DNA of 64,000 nt from Simmondsia chinensis (GCA_018398585.1 JAGTTD010000001.1:18803750-18867749), one strand, 5' to 3'. Shown: positions 32,061-44,390, numbered from the stretch's first letter. Translations and numbers: made by a program. Notes: generated from the letters alone by a model not told the origin.

Positions 32061-33150
32061 CTAGACTTCAACCCTTAAATCCTCCATTTTAGCTGGGGCA
32101 GCTCTTATGTCGAAGAGCTCCAGCCCACGAGCCTTGCTAATGTTGAAGAAATGGTCTCCTGGGCCATTACTTGGAGGTCTTAATGCCTCCGTATCGAGGT
32201 TCTGCAGTGCCTTGGATTTCTCCTTCATTGAGAAGGCTTTCATGCATCTCGAGAAGTCCAAGTCTTAAGACTCGAGGTCCTTTTGACTAACCTTAGCTTC
32301 AGTCAGTGGGCTATCAAGAACAACTATTGCGTCCTGCTGTTGGGCAAATTGTGGAGTGGTCCTTTTGATATCTAGATGTTCCATGCCATCTTTGTAGAAT
32401 TTTGCCTCAACGTAGTTGGAGCAAGCCATAAAGGGCCTATTATTTGCCATGACAACCTCATGCTTGTCATGGTTCCAAAAGATGAGCAACAGGTGAAGTG
32501 AAGAAGCAATACAATAATTAGCATGCAGCCAATCTTAATCGAGCAAAGCATTATAGCTCGAGGTAGTTTCCACCATAAAGAAAGCTGTCAACTTGCTCAA
32601 GCTGCCAATAGTTAAGTCAATTGGGATGACTCCTTCTAATTTGGTAGCAGCTCCAAAAAAGCATTATAGCTTGAGGTAGTTCCCACCATAAAGGAAGCTG
32701 TCAGCTTACTTAAGCCAATAACAGTTAAGTCAATCGTGATGACTCCTTCGGATTTTGTAGCAGCTGTAGAAAATCCACAAATTGCCACATCTGAAGTAAT
32801 TAAGTCTTCTCAAGACATACTAATGACCCGTAATGTGTATGAAGGCAATACATTGATAGTTGCTCCATTATTCACCAAACCCTGTTCACCAGAATGCCAC
32901 CAAATTTGGCTTTGATATATAGGGCTTGATTTGTTTATTGGCAGCGTTATGCCCATCAAACATTGTCTTCATTATGTCAAGTGCGTCATCAGGTAATTTT
33001 GATGTTGTAGCATTAACCTTCAAGGACAAAGGGATGAATGTACCTTTGGTGGCCCCTGCTTCAGCCACGAGCTCCACCTGAGGCTCCTTGTCCGATGCTA
33101 TTACATCATCCTCGAGACCTACTTGGGCATCGGCTGCCATGAAATCCAAA
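32061..33150 (-). pseudogene. Element A: protease region with internal 113-bp duplication
   Basis: Minus strand. The protease site reads LVNNGATINVLPSYTL (about 32880-32830). Relatives have VDNG or VDSG, so the catalytic Asp appears as Asn. Downstream, GVITIDLTVIGLSKLTASF is repeated as GVIPIDLTIGSLSKLTAFF because 32548-32660 and 32661-32773 are tandem copies of 113 bp. As 113 is not a multiple of three, the copy shifts the frame. The upstream part (33149-32886) is the gag-protease linker; the downstream part (32489-32265, RPFMACSNYVEAKFYKD) leads to RT. Confidence 0.78.
32548..32773. repeat. 113-bp tandem duplication in A's protease region
   Basis: GCATTATAGCTCGAGGTAGT at 32548 recurs as GCATTATAGCTTGAGGTAGT at 32661. 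The two copies differ at about a dozen positions plus a small indel, so the duplication is old or was present in the parent. Confidence 0.85.
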
Positions 33151-36100
33151 GGAAGGAGTAAGGCGGTTCTAACTTCAACCTTTTTAGGAAGCGTTCCGAA
33201 TTAAATCTAGATCCCTTGGTCTGCTCCCTTCTCAGAGCTATCAACCATGGATACATCCTAATTCTGTTGCTGAGGACTGCCATTAACTAGCATGCCCTAC
33301 TCCTATGGTTAGTCGTTAAGATCAACCTCTTATGTTTGAGACTCCTCCATATTTTGGGGGAAACCTTCATCGTGGAAGTCATTCTTGATGTCGGACTATG
33401 TTGGGTTGACATAGTTCATAGGTTCCACTAAGTTAATGCTGAGAGTGGGGTAGTCCTCCTTGTTCTTAGCAGATTTCAGCACTAGGGGGTCCTTGGCAAG
33501 CTGGTCCCACTAAGATTCTCGCCCTTTAGATGATGATGAACTGGCCCATCTCTTGAACTTCTTGAGAGCTGGCCTTTTTCTTGTATTAAGAGGTTTGGAC
33601 TCAACCATTAGATCATTAAGAATCGTATGCTCGATTTGCTTGCCCTTCTAGACCCTGGCCTCTACTTGAGAAAGCTTAGCCAGGTAGGTATAGAGCAAAG
33701 TTCTCCGCTAAGCTGCCTTTTTTCCCAATTGCCTTCTTTTCTCAGTTTGAGTAAGGTTGGAAGGACTAACCGCCTCTTTATTGAGGTCGTTCCTCTTCCA
33801 GACATTGTCAAGCCTAACACAGAAGGTTGACATCTCGACTGTTGTGGTACCAGACTAGTGTCCACATCCAGTAGGGTGTACGTTAGATTTCTTTCATGGT
33901 TCCCTGTCCTCAAGATGACCCGAGTCTTCGAGATAGAGCCTCGAGGAAGCCCTGATGGTGATTTCTTTATTGGAGGAGCTAGCCTCTTCTTTGGGTAAAG
34001 GTTCAACTTCTTCATTTCGACCACCAACTTATGACTACAACCTCCACAAAGGTCATGAGTAAGGCATAAGAGTTTCTTGTTTCTTAGAGGCGAAGGCCGT
34101 CTACCAATTGTCATGTGTAAGAATAGTCATGAATAACTCTTCTTCCTTAGAGAGGAGGACAATACCTTCCTCCAATTGCTTTTTTACAAACTTCCTGAAC
34201 ACTCACAATCGTGTGTAAAGTGCTCAACTATGACATGCCATCTACAGTGATTTTCTGGCAATCTCAACGTGGTTCAAGGAAACCTCAGTGTTCCTAATTT
34301 GAGCAGCTTGTTAAACAAAGCATTGAACATGGTCATATTATTTTTGTCCGCATTCATCCTGCATAGAGATATGCCATTAGTTTGGTTGTTATGGTGATGA
34401 TAAGGCTCTATTATCTCAATTACATTGATCTTGGTAGGACTACAGAAGGGGTCTTTATCGACGCCTTTTTTCCTTCTCCCGAGAAAATCAATTCCCTTGC
34501 CTCTATAGCTTCCTGAACCACGTTTCTAAAGATCACACAGTTCCTCGTTCAATGAGTCAACGAATCATGCCGCTTATAGTATACCTTTCTCTTGTTAGAA
34601 CTGGCGTTAGGTTTTCTGTCTTTTCCATTAATCTTAAGTTTGTCATTTGCCTTATGCCAATCGAATATTTCATTGGCTCTGGAGAGGTTAAATGAGTATT
34701 TCCTCAAGTCATGGGACTGATAAGACTTCCTGGCCTTAATATATTTCTTAACCAAAGGAAGCCCATCAACGTATTCAGCAACGTTAATCTCATACGAAGG
34801 ATCTTCTTTCTCGTCTATTAGGTCGTGTACGTAAGTTCTGTTCACTCTATTTTTCTTAAGGCTTTCTTCTTTTAAGACAACCTCGTATCTAGCGGCATAT
34901 TCTTCCAGCTGGTGAAGCATCGTAAAGTTAGAGCCTCCGAATTTCTTCCTGAATTCAATATCCAATCCATTCAATGCTAGTTTGTCGTACTCAAGTTCAG
35001 GAAGGGCTGGTGCATTTTAACCTGGCTCTCTTGAGCTAGTTAATATAGTCTTCCACTGACTCGCCTGGCTTCTGTCTCATCCGAGCCAAGTTTGACATGG
35101 AAGCTCCTAATTCCATTCACAGGAATAGGGCCTGGAATTTCCTAGCTATGTCGTCCCAATAGTAAATAGAATTAGGAGGTAGGCTAATATACTACTGAAA
35201 AGTGGTCCCAGTTAATGAGCTATGGAAGAGCCTTAATTTGAGATATTGATTTGTCACTTCTCTACATTGGCAATTAAATCTTGCCAAATGCTTAAGGGTA
35301 GAAACAATCCCTTCTCCTGAAAAGAGGGTAAACTCGAGGATCTTATATCCTCAAGGAAAAAGGTGATCCATGACTATGTAGTCATGGTAAGGTTTACTAT
35401 TCAAGGGTCTGTTGATCCTTGCAAGACTCGGCCCATATATTTGCTAATGAGGGCGACCAATTGGTCTTAGAGGGATAGGTTAGGCACATGATTATGTGCC
35501 TGCATTGCCCTTCGAGTGAGTGAAGATCTAGAGGGGCATCTGCAGGACACCCCTAAGCACCGGACACAATCGGATGAGGGAATAGTTGTTGTCCCCAAAC
35601 CTTGGGTCAATCCCTTGATCATACTGGCCATGCATTTGATTGGCCATGAAGTATGTTCCAGCAGGACCTGGGTTAGATGGCGTGCTTGGGAGCACACCAG
35701 TGTTAGTAGGCTGCAGGTTCATCCTTGCTTGATCAATCCCCAAGTCTTGATCTTGAAGAAGGGGGTTATTAATTTGCCCCCCAGTACAACGAGCATGAAA
35801 AGGTCTAGGATGAGAAATCCGGTTCCTAAAAGTGGGGACCTAAACTTACACTCCTACTTCAAGGCCTTGAGTGGGCCTTGGGGCAACCTCTATGACCTGA
35901 GGAGGGTATGACCAATTATGCCCCCTTTCTCTAGAATGGCTAACACCGGCGCATTGGCATTGAGGTCCCTTGTGCTCAGAGAGAAACTATGATTCAAAAG
36001 CCTAACTCCCCCAAGGGGCACGTTATCACTTTTGCGGCTGGATTACAAGTGCGTGACCATGTAGTCAACCTGAGCAACTGGCAATAGCGAACTCGAGGGT

Positions 36101-36585
36101 ATCTCATGGGGGTAACCAGACGATATTAATGGAAGAGGTACAGGCCTAAGCTGCCTAATATCCTTCCTAATGGCTTGGAGCAAACCATTATGAGTCTTAG
36201 CTTGTCTAACCAAGATCGGTTCAACTTCAACCGCTGTCTACCGAGTCATGGCCTTAGCAATAAGGGTAGCAGTGGAAGATAAGGTCAAGTTCATTTCCAC
36301 TAAGACTCTATTAGTTTCTTTATGATGCCTTTCATTCCTAGAGGTTCCAACGTCAATAATTATGGCTCTCATGGCGGCAGAGTTTTCGGGCTAAGTCGCC
36401 AGATTGCGCTATGTTTCAGCACGTGGTCTCTCGAAGGCTTCCCTCATTTTTTTGTTGGACTCTTTGGTCCAGAATATCCAAAAGACATTTGAGCATAGCC
36501 ATAAAACTCTTGCGAGAATGCCCATCAAGCCAAATGACGCTCTGGTAATCTGCAATGTGCTAAAGACAATGAAGTCTCATTTTAA
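33151..36585 (-). pseudogene. Element A: gag
   Basis: Minus strand. The gag core is at about 35200-34549: ESVEDYIN, then NGLDIEFRKKFGGSNFTMLH, QLEEYAARYEVVLKEESLKK, and after it YEINVAEYVDGLPLVKKYIK. N-terminal to it (35500-36585) is a poorly conserved leader, C-terminal to it (33151-34548) a linker towards protease with GGCSHKLVVEMKKLNLYP. Stops and shifts occur throughout. Gag would form the particle shell. Confidence 0.75.
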
Positions 36586-36587
36586 GC

Positions 36588-36605
36588 CTCCCACTGTGGT
36601 CTCCA
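36588..36605 (-). promoter_or_regulatory. Element A: probable primer-binding site
   Basis: On the minus strand TGGAGACCACAGTGGGAG follows the 5' LTR by about 12 bases. It resembles the Arg-tRNA-type site TGGCGACxxxxxTGGGGA used by Tat/Ogre elements. The spacing makes the exact LTR end uncertain. Confidence 0.5.
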
Positions 36606-36617
36606 AAAAGGCATTTT

Positions 36618-37999
36618 TGCTCTATTTTCTTTCAAGTTTTGTGTGAGTGGTCGTTGTAAATGTGAAAATGAAACAAATGTGAAAAATGAACTCACTGTGA
36701 CTAGGAAGTGAGCCTATTTATGAACCGCACGTCTTTGACCTCAACCACTCACTGTTTTCGAAGGAAAGGTTGTGATATTTTGGTGTATTTGACTTCAATT
36801 ATACCGTGAGTTCTACTTACACTTTAATTAAGAAGACTTTATTAAATTTTTTTTGTGGATTTATTTTATGACAGAAAGATAAAAGGATATGGACCTATCT
36901 CAAGCGGTAGTTACAGAGATGGAGCAGGACCCACAGACACCTTTCCTCATACACTTAAAAGTCAGGAACTGAGGTGGAGACAAACCCAAGAGCTTAGTAG
37001 TCCACTTACAAGCTAGAGTCAATCCGGTTTGGAAGCGTGGCACCCTTGACTTACAATGACTGGAATGACCTTAGGTTTGACAAGATTAAGATGAAGCAAA
37101 CCGTATTCAGGTCACTAGGTTAGGACCAACGCAATCAAGGGACAAGCCTTGGCCATTAAAGCCCTAATCAATGCCGCGAACGTAAGTTTACCTTACTTAT
37201 CAAGTAGTGACAATAGTAATAAGACCAATGCAATAAAGGGACAAACCTTGGCCACCAAAGCCTTAAACGAAAGCCTCAAATCTCAACTTGTCGATTTTTA
37301 AGAACAAATTAAAACTAGAAAGTCATACCTGAAGCCCAAGAACTCTATTACTATGAAGGTTAGTACAGCAGAGATTTATGTTACGCTATGCCTAGCTAAG
37401 TTATGCTATTCCTAAGGAAAAAGCACAAGTGTGGTGCAAAAGAAAACTCGAAGAAGTTTTATTATGAGTGTGTGCTACTTTAGACATACGCATAGTCCTT
37501 TCTTTATAGAGAACTAAAAATAATGGCTGCTCCTATTTCTGCGGCAACTTTACCCACGTCTGGCCACTAAGCTTCTTCTTTGTGCTCCAATCTTCGAAGA
37601 ATGTGTCCTGAATTTAGTATTGGAGAGAAATCCTTGGTACCCACGTCCGTAATCCTAGCGGAAGTCTCTTCTAGAAACCCCACACTTTCTTGATTTAAGC
37701 TTAACGCCTAAGTAACTAAATTTGCGCTTCAAGTAACTGCCTCGCATCTAGGAACCACCTATCTTGCAGCCTTTAATAGCCCCTCAAGCTTGAGTTCACT
37801 TCACCCCTCAACCATTTTGATCCTCGAGTGGCTAAACACCTTGTCAGGGGTAATTACCTTCTAAGGTTGCTGGGTTCGAGACGCCTTTATCTTAGTACTT
37901 AAAGGCCTGACTTCCCTCAAGAAGACCCTTGTGTGTTACCATGTGGAAATTTATCCAAAATGGCGTTGTTCCAACTCCCTCGAAATTAGGGTGTAAACA
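36618..37999 (-). repeat. Element A: 5' LTR
   Basis: About 1.38 kb; minus-strand start TGTTTACACCCTAATTTCGA at 37999. Homologous to 17371-18730 and 13682-15054. Minus-strand TATA region near 37500-37510 (CTATAAAGAAAGG). Flanked on the right by copia gag sequence of element C. Confidence 0.87.
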
Positions 38000-38314
38000 T
38001 CTTTCATCCATACCATATTTACTACATAAAGCCTCCCAAATTTTCGGAGAAATTTTCATCTTAGTGTAAATTTGATACAGTGGGGTGGTCAAATAATGAA
38101 GTAATGTTCCTCTACAAGTTCGATTATTTTTCTAGAAGTCATGGCTCGACCTAGTAGGAGCCCTATCCTTCGAGGGGGTATAATTGACCTCAATTTGTCA
38201 AAGGAAACACTCCAATTTGTCAGAACACCTTTTATAGTTGTTCCCATCTAAAGGTTTAGTTTTGGACATGTCAAAAATTATAAAACAAATGTTAGCGATG
38301 TTTGGATTACTCAT
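38000..38314 (-). pseudogene. Element C: copia gag N-terminus
   Basis: Minus strand. Start ATG at 38314-38312, MSNPNIANICFIIFDMSKTK, then PLDGNNYK, RTCRGTLLHYLTTPLYQIYT and IWEALCSKYGMDER, where element A cuts in. E's gag shows the same order (PLDGKNY, IWEALSNKYGMDDSVAKKY). The rest of C's gag is at 17345 and below. Two stops break it. Confidence 0.85.
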
Positions 38315-38335
38315 TTAAAAATAAACAACTGAGAT

Positions 38336-39054
38336 TGTTGGGGAAATAAAGCAAATGAATAATCAAAATCAAACTTAAGATAGAAAAATTGGAACTCAAA
38401 CCGGCTAACAAAGTGACTTCAGCAGGAAGGCTTCTAACATAACTCTTTAGACCTTGGACATATGTTAAATGACTTAAGAAAAGATAATTGAATGATATAA
38501 TGAAAGGAGAAGTAGAAAAGGAAGATCCAATTTTCGAAGAGTCGTTTATGCCCCTACACCGGTACAAATGGGATCCCCTGGCCCTCCGACTCCCAGGTTA
38601 ACACGATGCCCACTACAGGAGGGTACTATCGGGCGATGGACTGGAGAGCGCCCCAACTTGCACAATAATTAAATCAAATAAACTTGTTGGAATATGAGGA
38701 GAAGAGAGTGGAGAAGAAGATTGATATATATTTTTAATCCAAACAATCATCAAATTTATGGAAACATGGGAGTCAATTCTTGTACCCCACTCCACTCATT
38801 AACCGATATTTACTCCCCACTCCACACAAAATACTTGTTTCCCCCTCAAAATACTTGCTTCCACCTCCATAGAAAGTAAACATTGTAGCATTTTCTAACA
38901 AAACTTGGTTGGATGTTTTCTAATCTTGAGAATTGAAGGGGTACTTATAGTTTTTCATGTGTCCCTTAGAAAAGCCACATCACTTCAGCTACAGAGACAC
39001 ACTCCTTCACCAAAGGCATAAAAAACTACATTTTTTCTTACTTTGAGAATACAC
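38336..39054 (-). repeat. Element C: 5' LTR, major part
   Basis: Starts TGTTGGGGAAAT at 38336. The first 330 bp align with E's LTRs (for example the CTCCGACTCCCAGGTTAACA block); the remainder (38670-39054), including much pyrimidine-rich sequence, does not. E is inserted at 39054; on its far side CACCAACA (50524-50531) supplies a matching end for TGTTGGGG, making the LTR about 727 bp. The other LTR is off the window. Confidence 0.65.
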
Positions 39055-40091
39055 TATAGGGAAAAAAAGGGGCAAATAAGTAACCAAATTCTCAAATTCA
39101 AGACACGAAACTAACTTGAGATGGGGCAGAAAATATAAAAACAACACAATGACAAAGTTGAACTAAATAAACCTCTTATTTCACTAACTTTACTTTAGAT
39201 TAGATAACTAAACAACTAAAATATAAAAGATTCAGGGAGGAAAGAGTGAAAAAAGGAGTTCACCGCTGCCCTAAGTCATTTGTGCCCCCTAAACTATACA
39301 AACGGGATCATCAGGCACTCTGACTCCCAGGGTTAACATAGCACCCAAAATAGGAGTGTACTCTCGGGTGATGGGTTGGAGTACGCCCCCAACATGCTCA
39401 GTAATTAGAGTAACAATAAAGAGAGAATATCAATGGGAAGAAGAAGAGAATTTCTATGTATCTGTGCATCTATGTGTGTTAAACAACCTCCCAAAGCATG
39501 GTATTTATGGCCAAAAAATACTTAACGTGCAAGCAAGAATTAGTTATGATTGTGGGCAAGAAGTCCGACCATGATAAAAAAAATAGGCGGATATGGAGGT
39601 ACACAAAATCCGGGCATAAACATGGCCAAAAAGGTTATGGAAAGGAGTGGGAAAGACGCAGTCAAATGCATACCTCGAGCTTGAACCTAGACTAACAAAC
39701 ACAGAGCCTCGATCTAAACAACCTCGAGATTGGACAAAAGGGACCCTCAAGCTCGAGCTAAACAACCTCGAGCACAGTCCTAGAACTACCCTGGAGTTCA
39801 TTAACAATAAAAAAATGAAGTGTCCGTAAAAATAAAAGTCCGGGTTAGAAGATTTCCACAGCATGATTGCGACGCAGCAAAGCGGGCACTTGCGTAAGCG
39901 GGCGCTTCCTAAGGCGTGCGCTCGCACATGCGTGTTCAGTTTACAAAACCCACTCTAGGCCCACAATACTTTACCAAGTACAAGGACATGGAGGTGTTTA
40001 AGCTAAACATCCCTTCACTATTTTTCCAATATGGGATTGAGGCAAAACCCAAAACTCCAAAATTGAAGCACACTACTCTAATATTCCAACA
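39055..40091 (-). repeat. Element E: 3' LTR
   Basis: Plus-strand ends TATAGGGAAAA (mutated from TGTTAGGAAAA) and ATATTCCAACA. Minus-strand TATA-like GGCCATAAATACC near 39502-39514. Matches 49493-50518 throughout. Confidence 0.9.
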
Positions 40092-40102
40092 ATCCCCCAC
40101 AT
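40092..40102 (-). promoter_or_regulatory. Element E: polypurine tract
   Basis: On the minus strand ATGTGGGGGAT lies directly before the LTR start TGTTGGAATATT. Next to it (40103-40145) is a T-rich simple-sequence stretch on the plus strand. Confidence 0.8.
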
Positions 40103-40789
40103 GAATAATTTATTTTTTTATTTTTTTTATTTATTTTTTTTTTTTATAAAAGGAAGAAGTCAAGGAGGTTACTAAGCAATGAGACCCACACTTGACAATA
40201 CCATTGTCTTTTGGACTTGAATTGGCACCTAGTGAACTTGTATGTCCCACAGCCACTCAATGGTGAACATAGTCTTGAACAATGAGCAGTCATTGTGAAG
40301 AGCACACGAATCCCCTTCAAGTGATTCTCAGGTTGAAACGCACTCTGCAATCTGGACTTATGAGGTCCTTCTCAAAAAAACAGTTCTGATACCTTGGCAC
40401 TTAGGAATACTCTAAAGAGTAAGCCCTTACCCTCATTAGAGGATGTCTTACCACCACAACATTCCTATAGGTGAGTCCTTCAAGTGCGTTGTCCCACACC
40501 ACCACTAAGGGCTATGGACAACATTAAGAGCCTCAAGCTCAACCTCACGTCAAGGCAGTAATGGTGTGTCCATCAAGAGTGCTACGATCACACATCCACA
40601 ACAAACTATGGACAAAATTAAGAGCATACAGCTCGGCCTAAGACGTCATGGCATAGTAAAAAGATCCAAGCCACCAGCAGCATTATCTCGGAAGGGGCTA
40701 GGGTGGCTTAATAAAAAAAATTGCTCAACCTTGACTTTGTTTGACCTGTTGAACATCAAGAATACTCTCGAGAAGAATATCCACCAAGA
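40103..40789 (-). other. Element E: 3' untranslated region
   Basis: Non-coding stretch between the RNase H end and the polypurine tract, starting with a long T-rich run. No gene seen. Confidence 0.55.
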
Positions 40790-41160
40790 TCAAGACACAC
40801 AAGTGGGCTTAAGCCCCATTCCCTTTGCTGTATCATACACTGCCTTCTTAGAAAGGCCTTTAGTAAGGGGAACTGCCAAGTTCTTCTCACTCCTTATAAA
40901 CTCGAGCGAGACCACATTATTCTCAATAATGTGCTTTACTACACCATGCCTCAGGCGAATATGCCTGCGCTTGCCATTATACACCTTACTTTGAGCAGCT
41001 CCAATGACTGCTCGTGAGTCACAGTGCATTGTGACTAACGGCGTGGGCTTCTTCCATAGTGGAATGTATCCTAGCATATTTCTCAGCCATTCAGCTTCCA
41101 AACCCGCCATCTCGAGAGCAATAAATTCCGACTCCGTGGTCAATTTTGCAATGCAGGTCT
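40790..41160 (-). pseudogene. Element E: copia RNase H
   Basis: Minus strand reading TTESEFIALEMAGLEAEWLR, then LVTMHCDSRAVIGAAQSKVY, NGKRRHIRLRHGVVKHIIEN and SEKNLAVPLTKGLSKKAV. This is the C-terminal RNase H of copia polyproteins, with the catalytic Glu (SEF) and Asp (CDS) in place; the stop is near 40790. It removes the RNA strand during reverse transcription. The domain is almost complete although the upstream RT is broken. Confidence 0.9.
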
Positions 41161-42400
41161 ATTTATAAGATTTCCAAGAAATAGCACCGTTAGTAAGTAT
41201 AAAAACATAGCCACTAGCAGAGTTTGTCTCATCATTGCTAGATACCCAATTGGCATCACAGTATCCTTCTAAAACAATAAGGAATTTTTTATAACAAAGA
41301 CCCTTAGTCCATGGTACCTTGAAGGTATCTCAAAAGCCTGGCTAGAGCAACCTAATGCTCATCACTTGGACTATGGGTATGACGACTTAATCTACTAACA
41401 GCATAGGCTATATTAGGATGAGTGCAATTCATCAAAAACATCATGCCATCCTTGATTTTAGCGTATTCAGCCTATGACACACTATCACCTATGTTCCTTT
41501 TCAAGCAACATTTGGGTCATGGGGAGTTTTAGCAAGAGTGTCATCAAAATGACCAAACTTCCTCAATATTTTTTCCACAAGTGGGATTGACTTAAAGTCA
41601 AACCCTTAGGTGATCCACCAATTTTAATTCCCAGTATCATATTAGCCTCACCTAGTTCTTTCATATCAAAGCATGAACTCAAGAAAGACTTAGTAGTATT
41701 CACAACACTCACACTCGTACAAAAAATAAGCATGTCATCAACATATAAACAGATAATCACTCAATCATTATCAACGGACTTAAGAGTACACACATGCATC
41801 ACCACTATTCGCAACAAAACCATGCGTGACCAATGTGCAATCAAACTTTTGATGCCATTGTTTAGGAGCTTGCTTAAGACCATGCAAGGACTTTACAAGT
41901 TTACAAACTTTATGCTCCATACCTGGAACCTCTAACCCCTCGGGTCATTCCATTTCCTTAAGGTCAGCATTCAAGAAAGCAATTTTGACATCCATCTGAT
42001 GTACTACAAGGTTATGTACGGACGCTAGAGCAATCAAGGCTCTCGCAGTGGATATCTTAGCCATAGGTGAGTAGGTATCAAAGAAGTCTATACCTTGTTT
42101 TTGAGTATACCCTTTAGCCATTAATCTGGCTTTAAACTTGTCAATTGATCCATCACCCCTTAATTGCTTTTTAAACACCCATTTACACCCTACAGGTTTG
42201 CATCCCCTAGGAAGGTCCACGAACACCCAAGTGTTGTTACTAATAATTGAGTCTAGCTCATTATTAGCGGCTTCTCTCCAAAGTGGAGTATCTATGGATC
42301 TCATGGCCTCATGAAAGGTCTTAGAATCTTCCTCTAAAATGAATGCATTTACAACATACTCATCAAAATCTAGGTGTTCAAATAGAAATGCAGTAATAAA
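41161..42400 (-). pseudogene. Element E: copia reverse transcriptase
   Basis: Minus strand. The N-terminal part is open: NNTWVFVDLPRGCKPVGCKW, VFKKQLRGDGSIDKFKARLM, DTYSPMAKISTARALIALAS, VHQMDVKIAFLNADLKEM. After a break, CLYVDDMLIFC (near 41750) carries the catalytic Y-x-D-D. Then DMKELGEANMILGIKI follows. From 41560 to 41160 the frame is broken several times although the [15 protein letters not shown] end is recognisable. Confidence 0.88.
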
Positions 42401-43250
42401 GTCAGGTCTAAAACTAGTCTTAGTTCGACCCCTTTTACATCTTCTAAGTTCCTGGACCTCAAGTTCAGGGGGCGAGTGATTAGATGAAGGAGTAGATGCA
42501 TCAGACAAAGAAACATGCAATAGCACATGCACAGATTCTTTCATGGGAAACACATGATCGAAGAACTTAGCATCTCGAGACTCTGTGATCTTACCGAGCC
42601 CAGGGTTCAAGATTAATAACATGAATCTATATGAAACATTGTTCAAAGCATAACCAATAAACATAGCAACTACAATTTTGGGGCCTATTTTACTACTTTC
42701 AAATTTTGGTAACCCAACTTTAGCTAGATACCCCCACACTTTAAGGTATTGAAGGTTAGGTGCATAGCCCTTCCATAACTCACAAGGTGTTCTATCTAGC
42801 TTCTTATATGGAACCTTATTAAGCACATGACATGCACACAACATGGCTTCCCCTTGCAAGGTCGAGGGTAGGCCTAAGCTGATTAGCATAGCGTTCATCA
42901 TCTCTTTCAGGGTTCTGCTCTTTCTTTCAGCTATACCATTCTATTGGGGTGTATAAGGGGCTAATACTTCATGAATAATGATGCATTTGTCACATTGCTT
43001 CTTAAGGAAGATAGTATCATAATCATCTCCTTTATCAGACCTAACCCTTTTAATTCTACGGTCTAATTGGTTCTCAACTTCTGCCTTATACTTAAGGAAC
43101 ATATCCTCAGCCTCATCCTTAGAACTCAGGAGATACACCTTGGTGAATCTCGAGTGGTTATCAACAAAGTTAATGTAATACCTCTTGCCACCTCTACTCA
43201 GGGTGTTTTAAAATCGCTTAAGTCACTGTGCTTGAGTTCAAGTAGGCTAG
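42401..43250 (-). pseudogene. Element E: copia integrase
   Basis: Minus strand. LLELKHSDL (first Asp), YYINFVDNHSRFTKVYLLSS, KRVRSDKGDDYDTIFLKKQC (second Asp), then NGIAERKSRTLKEMMNAML (Glu), followed by the C-terminal GYAPNLQYLKVWGYLAKV-type tail. A stop replaces a Ser near 42940 (YTPQ*NG), and stops occur at the N-terminal side near 43210. Confidence 0.88.
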
Positions 43251-43949
43251 ATGTTCATTCAACTGATTTGTTAAGAGGCTTCTTAGAGTGCTTGGCCTTG
43301 ATACATACACCACATTTGTCAGGTTCGGTTAAATTACAGTTGGGAATTATACTTATTTGTTTAAGCTTCTTAATCAAATTATAATTAATATGTCCGAGCC
43401 TCGCATGCCACAAATCCAAGGACTCAACAATATAAATAGAAGTAGAAGCATTCTCGTTCATTTCAATACCAAGTACAAAGAGACCCCCATTACAAAAACC
43501 CTTCCCTACAAGTTTGGAATTTTTTGTGATAACAACCTTATCAGATTCAAAAGACAATTTACAACTAGCTTTGTTAAGCAATGCACCAGAAACAAGATTT
43601 CTACATAGATCAGGGACATGCAACACATTTTGTAAACAAAAACACTTTTTAGAGGTAAGCTTTAGAACGACCTTTCCTTTGCCAAGAACAGGGATTGAAC
43701 TAGAATTTCCCATGAACACACGCTGCCCCACATTGACTTTTTCATACTCCCAAAACAGGTCCTTATTAGTGCATATGTGCCTTGTCGCACTAGTATCTAC
43801 AACCCACTCGACCATGTTCCCAACCATATTCACCTCAGAGATCATGGCCACAAAGACACCTCCGCTCTCGGTGAGGTTGGCCAGGGGTTTGTGTTCTTTG
43901 GCCTTTCCTGGTCCAAATCCCTTCTTGCAGTCTCTCAAGGTATGGCCTA
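43251..43949 (-). pseudogene. Element E: protease and GAG-pre-integrase
   Basis: Minus strand, an open frame. The half zinc knuckle HTLRDCKKG is followed by a linker, then the protease site EWVVDTSATRHICTNKDLF (relatives have DSGA or DTGA, so Gly is Ser here), VFMGNSSSIPVLGKGKVVLK and NVLHVPDLCRNLVS. The pre-integrase finger follows with LWHARLGHINYNLIKKLK and CGVCIKAK (H-H-C-C type). F is inserted at 43949, inside the zinc knuckle. Confidence 0.88.
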
Positions 43950-44354
43950 TGTTATGATTCAAGAACAAACTTGAATCATAATCTAGGGACAAGAGAGTAT
44001 GAGATGAGAAGAGAAGTGAAATAGATGAGAAATAGAGAGAATTAGAGTTGAGAGAGAGAAAAGATATCAATTATCATCATTCCATGAATGTTTACAAGAG
44101 AATCATCTACTACTTATACTAACCTCAAGCTCAAGGCGGCTAAGCTAGATACATTGCACACGGACTCCTATTGTTAACTGACATCAACTTCTTAGCTGTC
44201 ATTGTTGACTTACAACTAACACTTTCACTAACTTAACTTATACAAGAAGCTAAAGAGGCAAATGAAGCTAGAACTAAGGAGTTATTCTAGTTATTTACAA
44301 GCCAATAAATTACTGGTACTTAATTTCATAAGCCCCATTTGTAGAATCATGACA
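43950..44354 (-). repeat. Element F: 3' LTR
   Basis: 405 bp; nearly the same as 48253-48651. It carries GAGATGAGAAGAGAAGTGAA and the sequence CATTCCATGAATGT, a short palindrome. Confidence 0.9.
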
Positions 44355-44357
44355 ATA

Positions 44358-44388
<31 letters not shown>

Positions 44389-44390
44389 GA
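44355..44390 (-). promoter_or_regulatory. Element F: polypurine tract with a run of 27 G
   Basis: The plus strand has 27 C (44358-44384); on the minus strand it reads TCTTTAG, 27 G, TAT, then the LTR start TGTCATGATTC. The position is exactly that of a purine tract. Confidence 0.85.

Larger units (their letters stand above)
17371..37999 (-). mobile_element. Element A: Ty3/gypsy, Tat-like, 20.6 kb including nested H
   Basis: Two minus-strand LTRs (17371-18730 and 36618-37999) enclose gag, protease, RT, RNase H, a second RNase H and integrase in the gypsy order. The internal region is interrupted by H (21373-30885); without H the element is about 11.1 kb. It is inserted in copia element C's gag, between 17345 and 38000. 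Target duplication is not clear (TCTTT on the right). It belongs to the same family as B. Confidence 0.88.

Noticed and set aside
35467..35911. 131-codon plus-strand ORF opposite A's gag leader
   Set aside because: Lies antisense to the gag leader of element A, has no domain and is not found at an equivalent place elsewhere.
41945..42901. 318-codon open frame as a host gene
   Set aside because: It contains copia integrase and RT motifs and lies in order between other domains of element E.
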